Part shown: piece after piece, positions 26,836-35,952 of the stretch | How positions within the stretch are numbered: the first letter of the stretch is position 1 | Layout of the letters: each line of letters starts with the position of its first letter | Origin: Tenacibaculum finnmarkense genomovar ulcerans | GTDB lineage: Bacteria > Bacteroidota > Bacteroidia > Flavobacteriales > Flavobacteriaceae | Reading direction: 5' to 3' | Length of the DNA: 64,000 nucleotides | NCBI RefSeq assembly: GCF_900239495.1 | Contig: NZ_OENE01000014.1 | Location: 1-64,000 of the forward strand | Program-made: the position numbers and the translations under genes | The notes under the pieces: generated by a model | Told to the model about the DNA's origin: nothing | Seen by the model: only the letters and a program-made list of their open reading frames with translations | Database searches by the model: none

Positions 26836-26870
26836 AAAAAAAGAAGCGCTATTGTAGCGCTTCTTTTTTT
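26836..26870. terminator. Bidirectional terminator between convergent genes
   Basis: A perfect 15-bp stem, AAAAAAAGAAGCGCT (26836-26850) / AGCGCTTCTTTTTTT (26856-26870), has a five-base loop and lies between the MATE transcript and the mutS2 transcript. Confidence 0.92.
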
Positions 26871-27417
26871 ATTCAATTGTTAAAATTTTGGTTCGTTCTT
26901 GATCATGAAATGACGCAAAACCAAAATGACATGGTGATTTTTTTGGGATTTTTTTAAATTCTTCTTGCTGAACAACTAGCTTAATAATATCTTTAATGAT
27001 GTAATAAAAAGCTAAAATTATCTGCTGATAATCATCGCCAATTTCTTCTAAACTTTTATCAATATCTTCATCAAAATAAGTTTTAAAAAAATCATCATTA
27101 TCTATGGCTGAATTATTCATAATACAACCATCCTTAAAAGCTGTTGCAAAATTATTGTCAGGCATAAAATCGACTTCAATATCATTATCGTATTCATTCC
27201 AGCAAATATCAATCACGCCAATTGTATCAATATTATTTCTTTGGAGCTTATCTAAAGTTGTTTTTCTGAAGAAATCAGTAAGACTTTTAAAGCATTTATT
27301 GGCTTCTTTTTCCCAATTAACTTTATTTAAAATCAATTTATTACTTTCTTTTTCAAGACCTTTTATAACATTTTCTGTAATGTTTTTGTAAAATGTATCG
27401 GTAAGTATTTTTTTCAT
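26869..27417 (-). CDS. Hypothetical protein behind mutS2
   Basis: This 182-residue soluble protein has no signal peptide and no motif I recognise. It has an N-terminal helical, Lys-rich part (MKKILTDTFYKNITENVIKG), a central acidic stretch (IDICWNEYDNDIEVDFMPDN) and a C-terminal helix (YQQIILAFYYIIKDIIKLVVQQ). Its start overlaps the stop of the upstream membrane-protein gene by four bases, so the two are translationally coupled. It is the third gene of the mutS2 transcript. Function unknown. Confidence 0.7.
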   Translation of the reverse strand: MKKILTDTFYKNITENVIKGLEKESNKLILNKVNWEKEANKCFKSLTDFFRKTTLDKLQRNNIDTIGVIDICWNEYDNDIEVDFMPDNNFATAFKDGCIMNNSAIDNDDFFKTYFDEDIDKSLEEIGDDYQQIILAFYYIIKDIIKLVVQQEEFKKIPKKSPCHFGFASFHDQERTKILTIE

Positions 27418-27848
27418 TTTTTAGTCACTTTTTTTGATTTCACTAAGCGTTTTAAGCAAATGTAATTCCATAAAAATAATAGTACAGCTACTGGTAACGA
27501 AAATATAATAGCAGCTATAAAAATAAATGTAGCTCCTTTTAATATTGCTGAAATTATAGTATCTGTTAATAATTTTAATGAAATAGCTATAAATATACAG
27601 CTAAATAATAAGTTGATTAAATACATACAGATACAAACTAAACTTATTTTTAGTTTAGTTTGTAATGTAGTTTTTTGAAATACTTGAATATAGCCATACG
27701 AATGAATGAGTATAGCAAAAAGGGTAATTATTATATGATAAATAAATGGAATTTCACCTAAATAAATTAATATTGATATATTTCCTATCACTATATTTAA
27801 AAATAGATAGCTAATATATAACGTTAAATTATTTTTTAGCACGCTCAA
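27414..27848 (-). CDS. Hypothetical four-helix membrane protein
   Basis: This 144-residue protein has about four membrane helices (around 8-30, 35-55, 68-92 and 103-130) and a basic C-terminus (KRLVKSKKVTKK). It overlaps the 3' end of mutS2 by 20 bases and the next gene by four bases, so it depends on mutS2 transcription. No family is recognised. The pairing of an integral membrane protein with a soluble partner suggests they act together (inference). Confidence 0.7.
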   Translation of the reverse strand: MSVLKNNLTLYISYLFLNIVIGNISILIYLGEIPFIYHIIITLFAILIHSYGYIQVFQKTTLQTKLKISLVCICMYLINLLFSCIFIAISLKLLTDTIISAILKGATFIFIAAIIFSLPVAVLLFLWNYICLKRLVKSKKVTKK

Positions 27849-30036
27849 CCAATTCTAATTGTTCTAATTTTGCTTTGGTTGTAAAAATTCCATAATTTAT
27901 AAAAACGGTTTTCTTTTCAATTTTATCAATGGTTCCTACAGAATTCCCATCAATTAAACGCACACGGTCATTTATTTTATAAACGTAGGCTGCTTTTTCA
28001 AGGGCTATTTTTTTAGCTTCTTCTTTTTTCTGCTCTCTAATTTTAATTACTTTTTGAAGCACCTCTTTTTCTGTTTTTTTGATGGCTTCTTTTTGTTTTT
28101 TATTTGTGATTAAATCTTGTCTTCTTTCTATTTTAGATAATTTTTTTAGCGGTGCTTTTTTGATGCGTTTTGTTTTTTCTAAAGCAACCCATTTAAAAAA
28201 CTCAGTTGATAACTCCTTTTTGTTATTGGTTTGAAAATACTTGTTTAACAGTTCGTTGGTTTTTCTTCCTAAAGAAAGCATTCGCTGATTATTATCATAT
28301 AATTCTTGAAAACCAGAAAGCTTACTTTGCATTTTTTCTTCCTTTTCCTGTAAACTATCAATATGTTCTTGTCCTTTCGATTTTTGTTTGACTAAGCTAT
28401 CAGAAGTTTTTTGCAAACGATTTCGTTCTTTCTGAAGATTAGAAATTGTTTTATCTAGTCTAATTTTTTCTGTTTCAACTCTCTTTTTTGCTCTGTTAAT
28501 TAAACTATACGGAATCCCATTTTTTTGTGCAACTTCAAAGGTAAATGAACTCCCTGCTTGCCCGATAAATAATTTATACAAAGGCTCTAAAGTACGCTCG
28601 TCAAACTGCATATTTGCGTTGGTAACATTGTCTAATTCGTTGGCTAAAACCTTTAAATTAGCATAATGCGTAGTAATAATTCCGAAGGCTTTTCGTTCGT
28701 AAAATTCTTCTAAAAAAATCTCTGCCAAAGCACCTCCTAATTCAGGGTCAGAACCAGTACCAAATTCATCAATTAAAAACAAGGTGTTGTCGTTACATTT
28801 CTTTAAAAACGAACGCATATTTTTTAAGCGATAACTATAAGTACTCAATTGGTTTTCTATGGATTGATTATCGCCAATATCAGTTAAAATAGTGTTGAAT
28901 AATGTTGTTTCACTACGCTCATGAACAGGAATTAATAAACCACTTTGTAGCATTAACTGTAATAAACCAATGGTTTTTAAAGTGATACTTTTTCCACCGG
29001 CATTTGGTCCTGAAATAACAATAATTTGCTGTTTTTCATCTAACCGAATGGTTTGCGCAAAGGTTTCTTTATTTTGATCCTTATTTTTTTTCCATAAAAC
29101 AGGATGAAAAGCATCTTTGAAAAATATCTTTTTTTCCTTAGTTATTTTAGGTAATAATCCATTAATGCTTTTGGCATATTTTGCTTTTGCACCTACCGAA
29201 TCTAAATGCGTTAAAAACACCAAATACTCCTCTAATAAAGAAGTATAAGGATGAATTTTACTAGCTAAAGCTCTTAATATTTTAACAACTTCTTGCTTTT
29301 CTTCGTAAATTAAATTTTGCAATTCACGGCTATACGCTAAGGTTGCTTCAGGAGCAATATACACAATTGCTCCTGTTTTTGAAGACCCTAATAAACTCCC
29401 TTTTACCTTACGGCGATGCATAGCACTAACGGCTAAAACACGCTGATCATCAATAACGGTTTCTTTAATATCATCTAAATAACCGCTCGAAATATTTCTT
29501 ATTAAAGCATGCGAAAAGCTTTCTGATATTTTCCCACGAATGTTATTGACTTCTTTTCTGATTTGTTTTAAAACAGGCGAGGCGTTGTCTGAAACAGTAC
29601 CGTGAGCGGTAATTATTTCTTTAATGCTGTCTGAAACAAAAGTGGTAAATTGTATTTTATCACTTAAAGAAAATAGCGTAGGATAGTAGGTTTGAAATTT
29701 TTTCAAGAACTTTTTTTGTTCATTGACTGTTTCGGTAACCGTAGCAACTCTTAAAAATGCTTCGGTTTCTAAAAAACTATTTTCAATAGCTAAACGACTT
29801 GTTTCTTGGGTGATATCTTCAAAAAAATGATTAGGAAGCCTGTTTTCGTTTTCAAAAGAAGCGAGGTATTCGTTTACTAAATTTAATTCGAAAAATAACT
29901 TTCTTTTATTAGCAATAGGCTGTATTTCAAGCGTTTTTTCTTTCCCTAAATTGGTAATACAATGTGCTGCAACTTGTTCTAAAACAGTTGTGAATTCTAA
30001 ATCTTGAAGCGTTTTATCTGAAATATTGTGAATCAA
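27829..30036 (-). CDS. mutS2: MutS2-type ATPase lacking the Smr domain
   Basis: This 735-residue MutS-family protein has a clamp/lever helical region (about 1-330) and an ATPase with Walker A GPNAGGKSITLKT (about 342) and Walker B LFLIDEFGTGSDPELGGALAE. A long coiled coil follows (about 510-640; QKERNRLQKTSDSLVKQKSK). The C-terminal domain is a small KOW/SH3-like segment (KINDRVRLIDGNSVGTIDKIE) and ends there; the Smr nuclease domain of Bacillus MutS2 is absent. MutS2 acts on branched DNA and, in Bacillus, on collided ribosomes. A form without Smr would need another nuclease. The gene starts 15 bases after lldD. Confidence 0.92.
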   Translation of the reverse strand: MIHNISDKTLQDLEFTTVLEQVAAHCITNLGKEKTLEIQPIANKRKLFFELNLVNEYLASFENENRLPNHFFEDITQETSRLAIENSFLETEAFLRVATVTETVNEQKKFLKKFQTYYPTLFSLSDKIQFTTFVSDSIKEIITAHGTVSDNASPVLKQIRKEVNNIRGKISESFSHALIRNISSGYLDDIKETVIDDQRVLAVSAMHRRKVKGSLLGSSKTGAIVYIAPEATLAYSRELQNLIYEEKQEVVKILRALASKIHPYTSLLEEYLVFLTHLDSVGAKAKYAKSINGLLPKITKEKKIFFKDAFHPVLWKKNKDQNKETFAQTIRLDEKQQIIVISGPNAGGKSITLKTIGLLQLMLQSGLLIPVHERSETTLFNTILTDIGDNQSIENQLSTYSYRLKNMRSFLKKCNDNTLFLIDEFGTGSDPELGGALAEIFLEEFYERKAFGIITTHYANLKVLANELDNVTNANMQFDERTLEPLYKLFIGQAGSSFTFEVAQKNGIPYSLINRAKKRVETEKIRLDKTISNLQKERNRLQKTSDSLVKQKSKGQEHIDSLQEKEEKMQSKLSGFQELYDNNQRMLSLGRKTNELLNKYFQTNNKKELSTEFFKWVALEKTKRIKKAPLKKLSKIERRQDLITNKKQKEAIKKTEKEVLQKVIKIREQKKEEAKKIALEKAAYVYKINDRVRLIDGNSVGTIDKIEKKTVFINYGIFTTKAKLEQLELVERAKK

Positions 30037-30051
30037 AAAAGTAGTGTTTTT

Positions 30052-31203
30052 TTATTTTTTTATTAAAAAATTAGGTAAATCTTCCACTTTTTCACAACAA
30101 ATTTGTTCCATTACTTGTTGAAATTCTCTTTTAAGAATAGCAGCTACTTGATCGCCTCCTTTTTTTCCTAAAGCTCCTGTTCCGTACATAAAAGGACGCC
30201 CAAGAAATGTGAAATCAGCTCCTGAAGCCATAACTCTAGCAACATCAGGACCAGTACGCATACCGCCATCCATCATTATTTGTATTTGTCCTTTGAATTT
30301 TTTAACAATAGGATGTAGTGTTTTTATACTAGAAGGTCCGGCATCTAATTGTCGTCCTCCGTGGTTGGAAACGATAATACCATCAATACCTAAATCAACT
30401 GCTTTTTGAGCATCTTGACAACTAGCAATTCCTTTGATGATTATTTTTCCGTCCCATTTGTCTTGAATTCTTTTAATTTTATCAACATTCAATCTTCCTG
30501 AAAAAGTAGCATCCATAAAAGAACCTAACTGCTGTAAGTCCATTCCTTTAGGCATGTATTTTTCCATGGTATCAAAAGAAGGAATCCCGTTCATTAATGT
30601 TTCAAAAGCCCATTGAGGTTTTCTCATTACTTCTATAATATTTCTTAACATCATTTTAGGAGGCATTCCTAATCCGTTATAAATATCTTTAGGACGGTAT
30701 CCGAAGGTAGGTACATCTGCTAGTAAAACTAACACATTACAACCATTATCTTTGGCTCTTTTTAAAATATCATCAGTAATAGTATTATCCGCAGGATGGT
30801 ATAATTGATACCAGAAATTACCATTGGTTATTTTAGCGGCTTTTTCGATACTTAAAGTGGTTACCGTACTTAGCATAAAAGGAATGTTGTGGTCTACCGA
30901 TGTTTTTGCTAAAATTTCAGCGGTTTTAGGCCACATTAATGACTGTAAACCAACAGGGCAAATACCAATAGGCGCATCATATTCGTGCCCAAACAACACT
31001 TTTTTAGTGCTTGAACCTACGTGTTTATTTAAATATTGAGGCAACAATTCGATGTCTCTAATTTCTTTGGTATTTTTATAGACGTTTAAATCATCATTAC
31101 AACCTTCAGTTAAGTATTCATAAGAAAACTTAGGCATTCTTTTTTTCGATTTTACACGAAGATGTTCTATTGACGGATAATTGGTATTTATATTAAAAGA
31201 CAT
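30052..31203 (-). CDS. lldD: FMN-dependent L-lactate dehydrogenase / alpha-hydroxyacid oxidase family
   Basis: This 383-residue TIM-barrel FMN enzyme oxidises L-2-hydroxyacids. Signatures are the early GICPVGLQSLMWPKTAEILA, the catalytic block IVSNHGGRQLDAGPSS (His and Arg of the active site), and MDGGMRTGPDVARVMASGAD followed by FLGRPFMYG. It is the last gene of a porin-permease-dehydrogenase operon, so the substrate is most likely L-lactate, with electrons passing to the respiratory chain. The name rests partly on this context; other 2-hydroxyacids are possible. Confidence 0.9.
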   Translation of the reverse strand: MSFNINTNYPSIEHLRVKSKKRMPKFSYEYLTEGCNDDLNVYKNTKEIRDIELLPQYLNKHVGSSTKKVLFGHEYDAPIGICPVGLQSLMWPKTAEILAKTSVDHNIPFMLSTVTTLSIEKAAKITNGNFWYQLYHPADNTITDDILKRAKDNGCNVLVLLADVPTFGYRPKDIYNGLGMPPKMMLRNIIEVMRKPQWAFETLMNGIPSFDTMEKYMPKGMDLQQLGSFMDATFSGRLNVDKIKRIQDKWDGKIIIKGIASCQDAQKAVDLGIDGIIVSNHGGRQLDAGPSSIKTLHPIVKKFKGQIQIMMDGGMRTGPDVARVMASGADFTFLGRPFMYGTGALGKKGGDQVAAILKREFQQVMEQICCEKVEDLPNFLIKK

Positions 31204-31228
31204 TGTTTTGTTTGTTTTTTTTAAAATA

Positions 31229-32968
31229 TTATTTTACAGCAGGCACAACAACTAAAGGATCTGTAATTCCTAAAAGGTATATCATGATAACACCTATAAC
31301 TCCTGCAAAAATTACGTAATATAATGTAGGGATTATTGTTTTTCTTAAAATATCACCTTCTTTACCTAAAAGCCCAACAGTTGCCGAAGCAGCTACAATA
31401 TTGTGTATTGCAATCATGTTTCCTGCGGCAGCACCTACAGCTTGTAAGGCTACTAAAATAGCACCTGAAACCCCTAATGACATGGCTGTTGAAAATTGAA
31501 ATTGAGAAAGCATCATGTTACTTACCGTATTACTTCCTGCAATAAAAGCACCCATCGCTCCAATAGTAGGGGCAAATATAGGATATACTTTTCCTACATT
31601 ATCGGCAACAAATTCTGCCATGGCAATTGGCATACTAGCAATATTTAAATCGTTAACTCCTGAGTTAATTAAAATTCGAACCATCGGTACGGTAAATACT
31701 AAAACAAACCCTGCGCTAATTAAAGTTTTGGTCGATTCTCCAATAGCACTCGATAATTGTTTTGGTTTCATACCGTGTATAAAATAGGTTAAAATAACCA
31801 CCAAGACCATAATTCCTCCAGGTAAATATAAAGGAGAAAAACTTCCATTAATACCTTCTTGATTTAAAATGTTTTTAAAATTGATGTTGATATATTTTAA
31901 AACACTACCAATTCCTAATTCAGGGATTCTACTTAAAACTAAAAGTATAGCAACTAATAAATAAGGAAGCCACGCTTTTGTTAAAGACATCTTAGATGCT
32001 TTAATATCATCAGTTAAAGTATCTACTTTTTCTTGTAAGTTTCCTAACCATTCAGCAGGCCATAAAGAACTTTCAGGGAAATCCCACTGTTTTTTTGGTG
32101 TTAAAAAATTATTTTTAGCTGCTAAAACTACAATTGGTAAACCAACTAAAGCACCTATAATAGATGGGAATTCAGCTCCTAAATAAACACCTGTTAGAGC
32201 GTAAGGAATAGTAAATGCCAATCCTGATAAAATAGCGAAAGGTAAAATTTCAAGCCCTTCTTTCCATGATTTGTTTTTTCCAAAAAAACGGGTCATCATA
32301 ACACACATAAATAACGGAATAAATGTTCCTACAATGGCATGTGTAATGGCTACTTCTGAAATAATAGTTTGTAAAAAAATATCCCAAGAACTTCCGTTTT
32401 CGGCTAATTGCTGTCCTATTGTTTGATGATCTAAACCACCTTTAACACCAATTAATACTGGTGTTCCTACTGCTCCAAAAGAAACAGGCGTACTTTGAAT
32501 CATCATTCCAATAGTGATGGCTGCCATTGCAGGAAACCCTAAACCAACTAAAAGCGGTGCACATATTGCCGCTGGAGTTCCAAAACCTGAAGCGCCTTCT
32601 ATAAAACAGCCAAATAACCAAGCAATGATAATTACTTGAATTCGTCTGTCGGGGCTTACGTTAATAAATCCTTCTCGAATAGCTTTTATGGCACCTGAAT
32701 TTTTAAGGGTATTTAAAAGTAAAATAGCACCGAAAACAATCCAAAGGATAGAGGCGGTGTAAATTAAACCTTGTAAGGTTGATGCAAAAACTCTTTCTAC
32801 AGGAACTTGCCATGCAAATAAAGCGATTAATGCCACTAAAAGATAAATAATAGGCATGGTTTTTTTTGCAGACCAACGCAGACCAACTAATAAAATAGCG
32901 GAGACTAAAATTGGTGAAAAGGCTAATAATGCTTGTATAAAAATGCTGTCTTTGATAAAATCACCCAT
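31229..32968 (-). CDS. lctP: L-lactate permease (LctP family)
   Basis: This 579-residue inner-membrane protein has about 12-14 helices. Family signatures are LFGCFIEGASGFGTPAAICAP split over two helices, MIQSTPVSFGAVGTPVLIGV, and the C-terminal GAFIAGSNTVSNMMLSQFQF with QAVGAAAGNMIAIHNIVAAS. LctP proteins bring lactate (and glycolate) into the cell with protons. It lies 26 bases after the porin gene and 25 bases before lldD, forming a lactate uptake and oxidation unit. Confidence 0.95.
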   Translation of the reverse strand: MGDFIKDSIFIQALLAFSPILVSAILLVGLRWSAKKTMPIIYLLVALIALFAWQVPVERVFASTLQGLIYTASILWIVFGAILLLNTLKNSGAIKAIREGFINVSPDRRIQVIIIAWLFGCFIEGASGFGTPAAICAPLLVGLGFPAMAAITIGMMIQSTPVSFGAVGTPVLIGVKGGLDHQTIGQQLAENGSSWDIFLQTIISEVAITHAIVGTFIPLFMCVMMTRFFGKNKSWKEGLEILPFAILSGLAFTIPYALTGVYLGAEFPSIIGALVGLPIVVLAAKNNFLTPKKQWDFPESSLWPAEWLGNLQEKVDTLTDDIKASKMSLTKAWLPYLLVAILLVLSRIPELGIGSVLKYININFKNILNQEGINGSFSPLYLPGGIMVLVVILTYFIHGMKPKQLSSAIGESTKTLISAGFVLVFTVPMVRILINSGVNDLNIASMPIAMAEFVADNVGKVYPIFAPTIGAMGAFIAGSNTVSNMMLSQFQFSTAMSLGVSGAILVALQAVGAAAGNMIAIHNIVAASATVGLLGKEGDILRKTIIPTLYYVIFAGVIGVIMIYLLGITDPLVVVPAVK

Positions 32969-32994
32969 ATATTAATGTTGTATTATATTTTTAA

Positions 32995-34224
32995 TTAAAA
33001 TAAAATTTGCGCCTGAAGTGTTACTAAATTAGTAGTAGTATTGGCAAAGTTATTATCTTTTTGATACTCAATAGAAAGCTTCGAATTATGCCCGCTTAAA
33101 AAAACGTTTGCACCTATTTTTGTTGAATTATATTCGGTATTTTGCAAGGCATCGGCAGTTCTGTACGAATGTGCTACAAATGGCTGTACCCTAAATTTAT
33201 TATTTTTACTAGGGATTAAATAACCAACATGCCCATAAACCATGTTTCCAGAAGCGTAAGGACCAAAATTATAGTTGCTACCATAATCGTTATTTTGATA
33301 TTGCGCATAAGCCGATATTGCGCCATTATAAAGTGGTGCGTCATAGTAAGCATCTACTGAAAAAATGTTAACATCATGCCCAATATTGCTATTCGCCGCA
33401 TTTTTAGAAACGACTCCATTAGGGTGCGCAAAAAAACCTGCACCGATATTAAATACTTTTTTTGCCCCAAGATACGTTCCTGCCATATATGGAAGTAATG
33501 ATTTTTCTTGGTCAAGAAAATTATAGTCAAAATACCCCGAAAAAGTTTTACCAGCATCTCTTGAACCTAATACTTTATTGCCTTGATATCTGATCGAATT
33601 TGCGACTAATTCGGCTTTATCTAAGGTAGAAATATTAGCTTCGTTAACACTAAAACGATAGTTAACTCTGTCTAAAGATCCTTTGATAAAAACACCTAAT
33701 TGCCTAGCAAACTGATCGGAAAGACCAACGGTAGCCCACGATGAACGATTGTTCGATAAGGTAACCATATTGGTTGACGATTGATTATTTAACCTTGAAA
33801 TTCCGTTGTAATAATGAAGCCCACCACCTAAGTATAAATGTTCTCCAAATACCTTGTACTGAAGGTAGGCATCATGAAGAAATAACTGAGATGATTCACC
33901 TTTTCCAACAGGGCTTAATCCTTTGTTGTTAAATGAATTAAGTCCTAAGTGAAACAGTACTAGAAAATCTTTGTTAATTTGTGAAAACGCAATTAATCGA
34001 GCCCTTCGTAATTGAAAAGAGGTTTTAGAAACATCGCTAGGTACGTCATTATTGTATTTTGCTTGAACTTGTAAAAAGCTGATAAATCGTAAATATTTAT
34101 CGCCTTTTTGGTCAAATTTAATTTTAAATCCTCCTTTGTAATCTGGAGACATTTGTCCGAAACTAATTCCTATGGAAAGTAGTAGTAAGGCTATTGTAGC
34201 CTTGGTTTTTTTTATTTTTAACAT
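32995..34224 (-). CDS. Outer-membrane porin of the lactate operon
   Basis: This 409-residue protein has a signal peptide (KTKATIALLLLSIGISFGQ) and a beta-barrel of alternating strands (YLRFISFLQVQAKYN, SFQLRRARLIAFSQINKDF, LYLGGGLHYYNG, AISAYAQYQNNDYG), with a final strand ending in aromatic/hydrophobic residues (VTLQAQILF). It resembles the phosphate-selective-porin-like family by the early LRRARL motif. Being first in the operon with lctP and lldD, it probably admits lactate across the outer membrane; specificity is inferred from context only. Confidence 0.82.
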   Translation of the reverse strand: MLKIKKTKATIALLLLSIGISFGQMSPDYKGGFKIKFDQKGDKYLRFISFLQVQAKYNNDVPSDVSKTSFQLRRARLIAFSQINKDFLVLFHLGLNSFNNKGLSPVGKGESSQLFLHDAYLQYKVFGEHLYLGGGLHYYNGISRLNNQSSTNMVTLSNNRSSWATVGLSDQFARQLGVFIKGSLDRVNYRFSVNEANISTLDKAELVANSIRYQGNKVLGSRDAGKTFSGYFDYNFLDQEKSLLPYMAGTYLGAKKVFNIGAGFFAHPNGVVSKNAANSNIGHDVNIFSVDAYYDAPLYNGAISAYAQYQNNDYGSNYNFGPYASGNMVYGHVGYLIPSKNNKFRVQPFVAHSYRTADALQNTEYNSTKIGANVFLSGHNSKLSIEYQKDNNFANTTTNLVTLQAQILF

Positions 34225-34275
34225 ATTTGTAAAAATAACATTTTTTTATAATATTTGAAAGAAATTTAAAAAATT

Positions 34276-34941
34276 ATGAATGATACAATACTACCCATCG
34301 ATTGGCAAAATATTTTAAAGCCAGAATTCGAAAAAACATATTTTAAAGATTTATCTAATTTTGTTGATAAAGAGTTTACTGAAAATACTTGTTATCCTAA
34401 AAAAGAAAATATATTTAAAGCTTTTAATGATTGTTCTTTTGATGCTTTAAAAGTGGTAATTATTGGGCAAGACCCATATCATGGAATAGGGCAGGGGAAT
34501 GGTTTGTGTTTTTCGGTAAATCAAGGAATAAAGCATCCGCCATCATTGGTAAATATTTTTAAAGAACTCGCTACAGATTTGCAAGTATCAACGCCTGTTT
34601 CTGGCGATTTATCGCATTGGGCAACTCAAGGAGTTTTGTTGTTAAACGCTACATTAACCGTTAGAGAAGGCGAGGCAGGGAGCCATCAAAAACAAGGTTG
34701 GGAACAATTTACCGATGCTGTTATTCAAAAAATATCCGAAGAAAAACAAGATGTTGTGTTTTTGCTTTGGGGGAAATTTGCCGAAAAGAAAGGCAGTATT
34801 ATAAATACAGAAAAACATACTATTTTTAAAGCACCACATCCATCTCCTTTAGGAGCTTGGCGAGGTTGGTTTGGAAGTAAACACTTTTCAAAAACCAATA
34901 CATTTTTGAAAAGTGTAAACCAAACACCTATAAAATGGTAG
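34276..34941 (+). CDS. ung: Uracil-DNA glycosylase
   Basis: This 221-residue family 1 enzyme removes uracil from DNA, starting base-excision repair. The catalytic water-activating Asp66 is in GQDPYHGIGQGNGLCFSV, and the DNA-intercalation loop with the catalytic His is in APHPSPLGAWRGWFGS. The length is standard. Its 3' end overlaps the convergent glycosyltransferase gene by 14 bases, with no terminator between them. Confidence 0.97.
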   Translation: MNDTILPIDWQNILKPEFEKTYFKDLSNFVDKEFTENTCYPKKENIFKAFNDCSFDALKVVIIGQDPYHGIGQGNGLCFSVNQGIKHPPSLVNIFKELATDLQVSTPVSGDLSHWATQGVLLLNATLTVREGEAGSHQKQGWEQFTDAVIQKISEEKQDVVFLLWGKFAEKKGSIINTEKHTIFKAPHPSPLGAWRGWFGSKHFSKTNTFLKSVNQTPIKW

Positions 34942-35947
34942 TTGCTATGGGGAAATCGACCTGACGATAGTAGGGTGAAATAATTGTTTCTAAAATATTT
35001 TTAGTGGTATCGGGGTAGTTTACTTTACTATTTTGCTGGGTGTGTACCCAGTGAGTGATTTTAGCGACCTGTTTTTTGTTAAAAGTCTTTAAAACAGGTA
35101 TGCCCATTTCTTTTAAAGCGATGGCATTGCATTGTTGCTCATATTGATTTTTCATAGGGATTACCAGTAGCTTTTTTTGTAAGAATAAGGCTTCGGCAGG
35201 TGTTTCAAAGCCTGCGCCACACATAACCCCTTTGCTTGAACTGATACTTTTAATAAAACTATCGCCGTTTATTGGTTTGATGATAATGTTATTTTTAATG
35301 ATATTTTTTTGTGTGTGTTTCGAAAATACTTCCCACTTAATATTTTCAATTTTAGAGAGTACTTTAAGTATTTTTTTATCACTATAAGCAGGTAGGTAAA
35401 CGGTATAGTGTCCTTTATTAACAATCGGTGTATTTCTTATTTTTTTACGAATAATAGGGGTGAAAATATCTGAAGAATAGGCTTTAAAATGAAATCCGAA
35501 TTTTGTTTTTATAGGCGCGTAGTATTTTAAAATTAAACGCTCAAAACGAAATTTCCCGTATTTTGGTGCGTTTTTATCTAAAACAGCACTTTGATGACTC
35601 AATGATATAATAGGGCTGTTTTTTAGCTTTGCAGCCCACGAAGTAATAGGTTCAAAATCATTGATGATTAAATCATATTGAGCCAAAGGAACTGCATTAA
35701 TTTCTTTAAATAAATTGCTGATTTTCGCCTGTTTTATGGTTTGCCAAATGTTAATTCCACCATTTTTTCCAAAGATAAAACTCAATCCGTAATACTTGTA
35801 TTTAACCTCAAAAGGAAGTGCTAATTCACATTGATATCCGCTTGTTAAAACATCAACATCCGCTATTTCTTTTAAGTAAGGGATTATTTCAATAGCTCTG
35901 CTTGCGTGTCCGTTTCCTGTGCCTTGAAAAGCGTATAATATTTTCAT
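34928..35947 (-). CDS. Glycosyltransferase-like protein (GT-B, MurG-like)
   Basis: This 339-residue protein has the start of a GT-B fold, with a glycine-rich loop followed by His (LYAFQGTGNGHASRAIEIIP) as in MurG and UDP-glucuronosyl-type enzymes. A C-terminal nucleotide-sugar site resembles KGVMCGAGFETPAEALFLQKK plus QYEQQCNAIAL. No signal peptide, so it acts on the cytoplasmic face. It follows a metallophosphoesterase of the UDP-diacylglucosamine hydrolase type by five bases, so the pair may process the same glycolipid. Donor and acceptor are unknown. Confidence 0.8.
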   Translation of the reverse strand: MKILYAFQGTGNGHASRAIEIIPYLKEIADVDVLTSGYQCELALPFEVKYKYYGLSFIFGKNGGINIWQTIKQAKISNLFKEINAVPLAQYDLIINDFEPITSWAAKLKNSPIISLSHQSAVLDKNAPKYGKFRFERLILKYYAPIKTKFGFHFKAYSSDIFTPIIRKKIRNTPIVNKGHYTVYLPAYSDKKILKVLSKIENIKWEVFSKHTQKNIIKNNIIIKPINGDSFIKSISSSKGVMCGAGFETPAEALFLQKKLLVIPMKNQYEQQCNAIALKEMGIPVLKTFNKKQVAKITHWVHTQQNSKVNYPDTTKNILETIISPYYRQVDFPIATTIL

Positions 35948-35952
35948 AGAAA

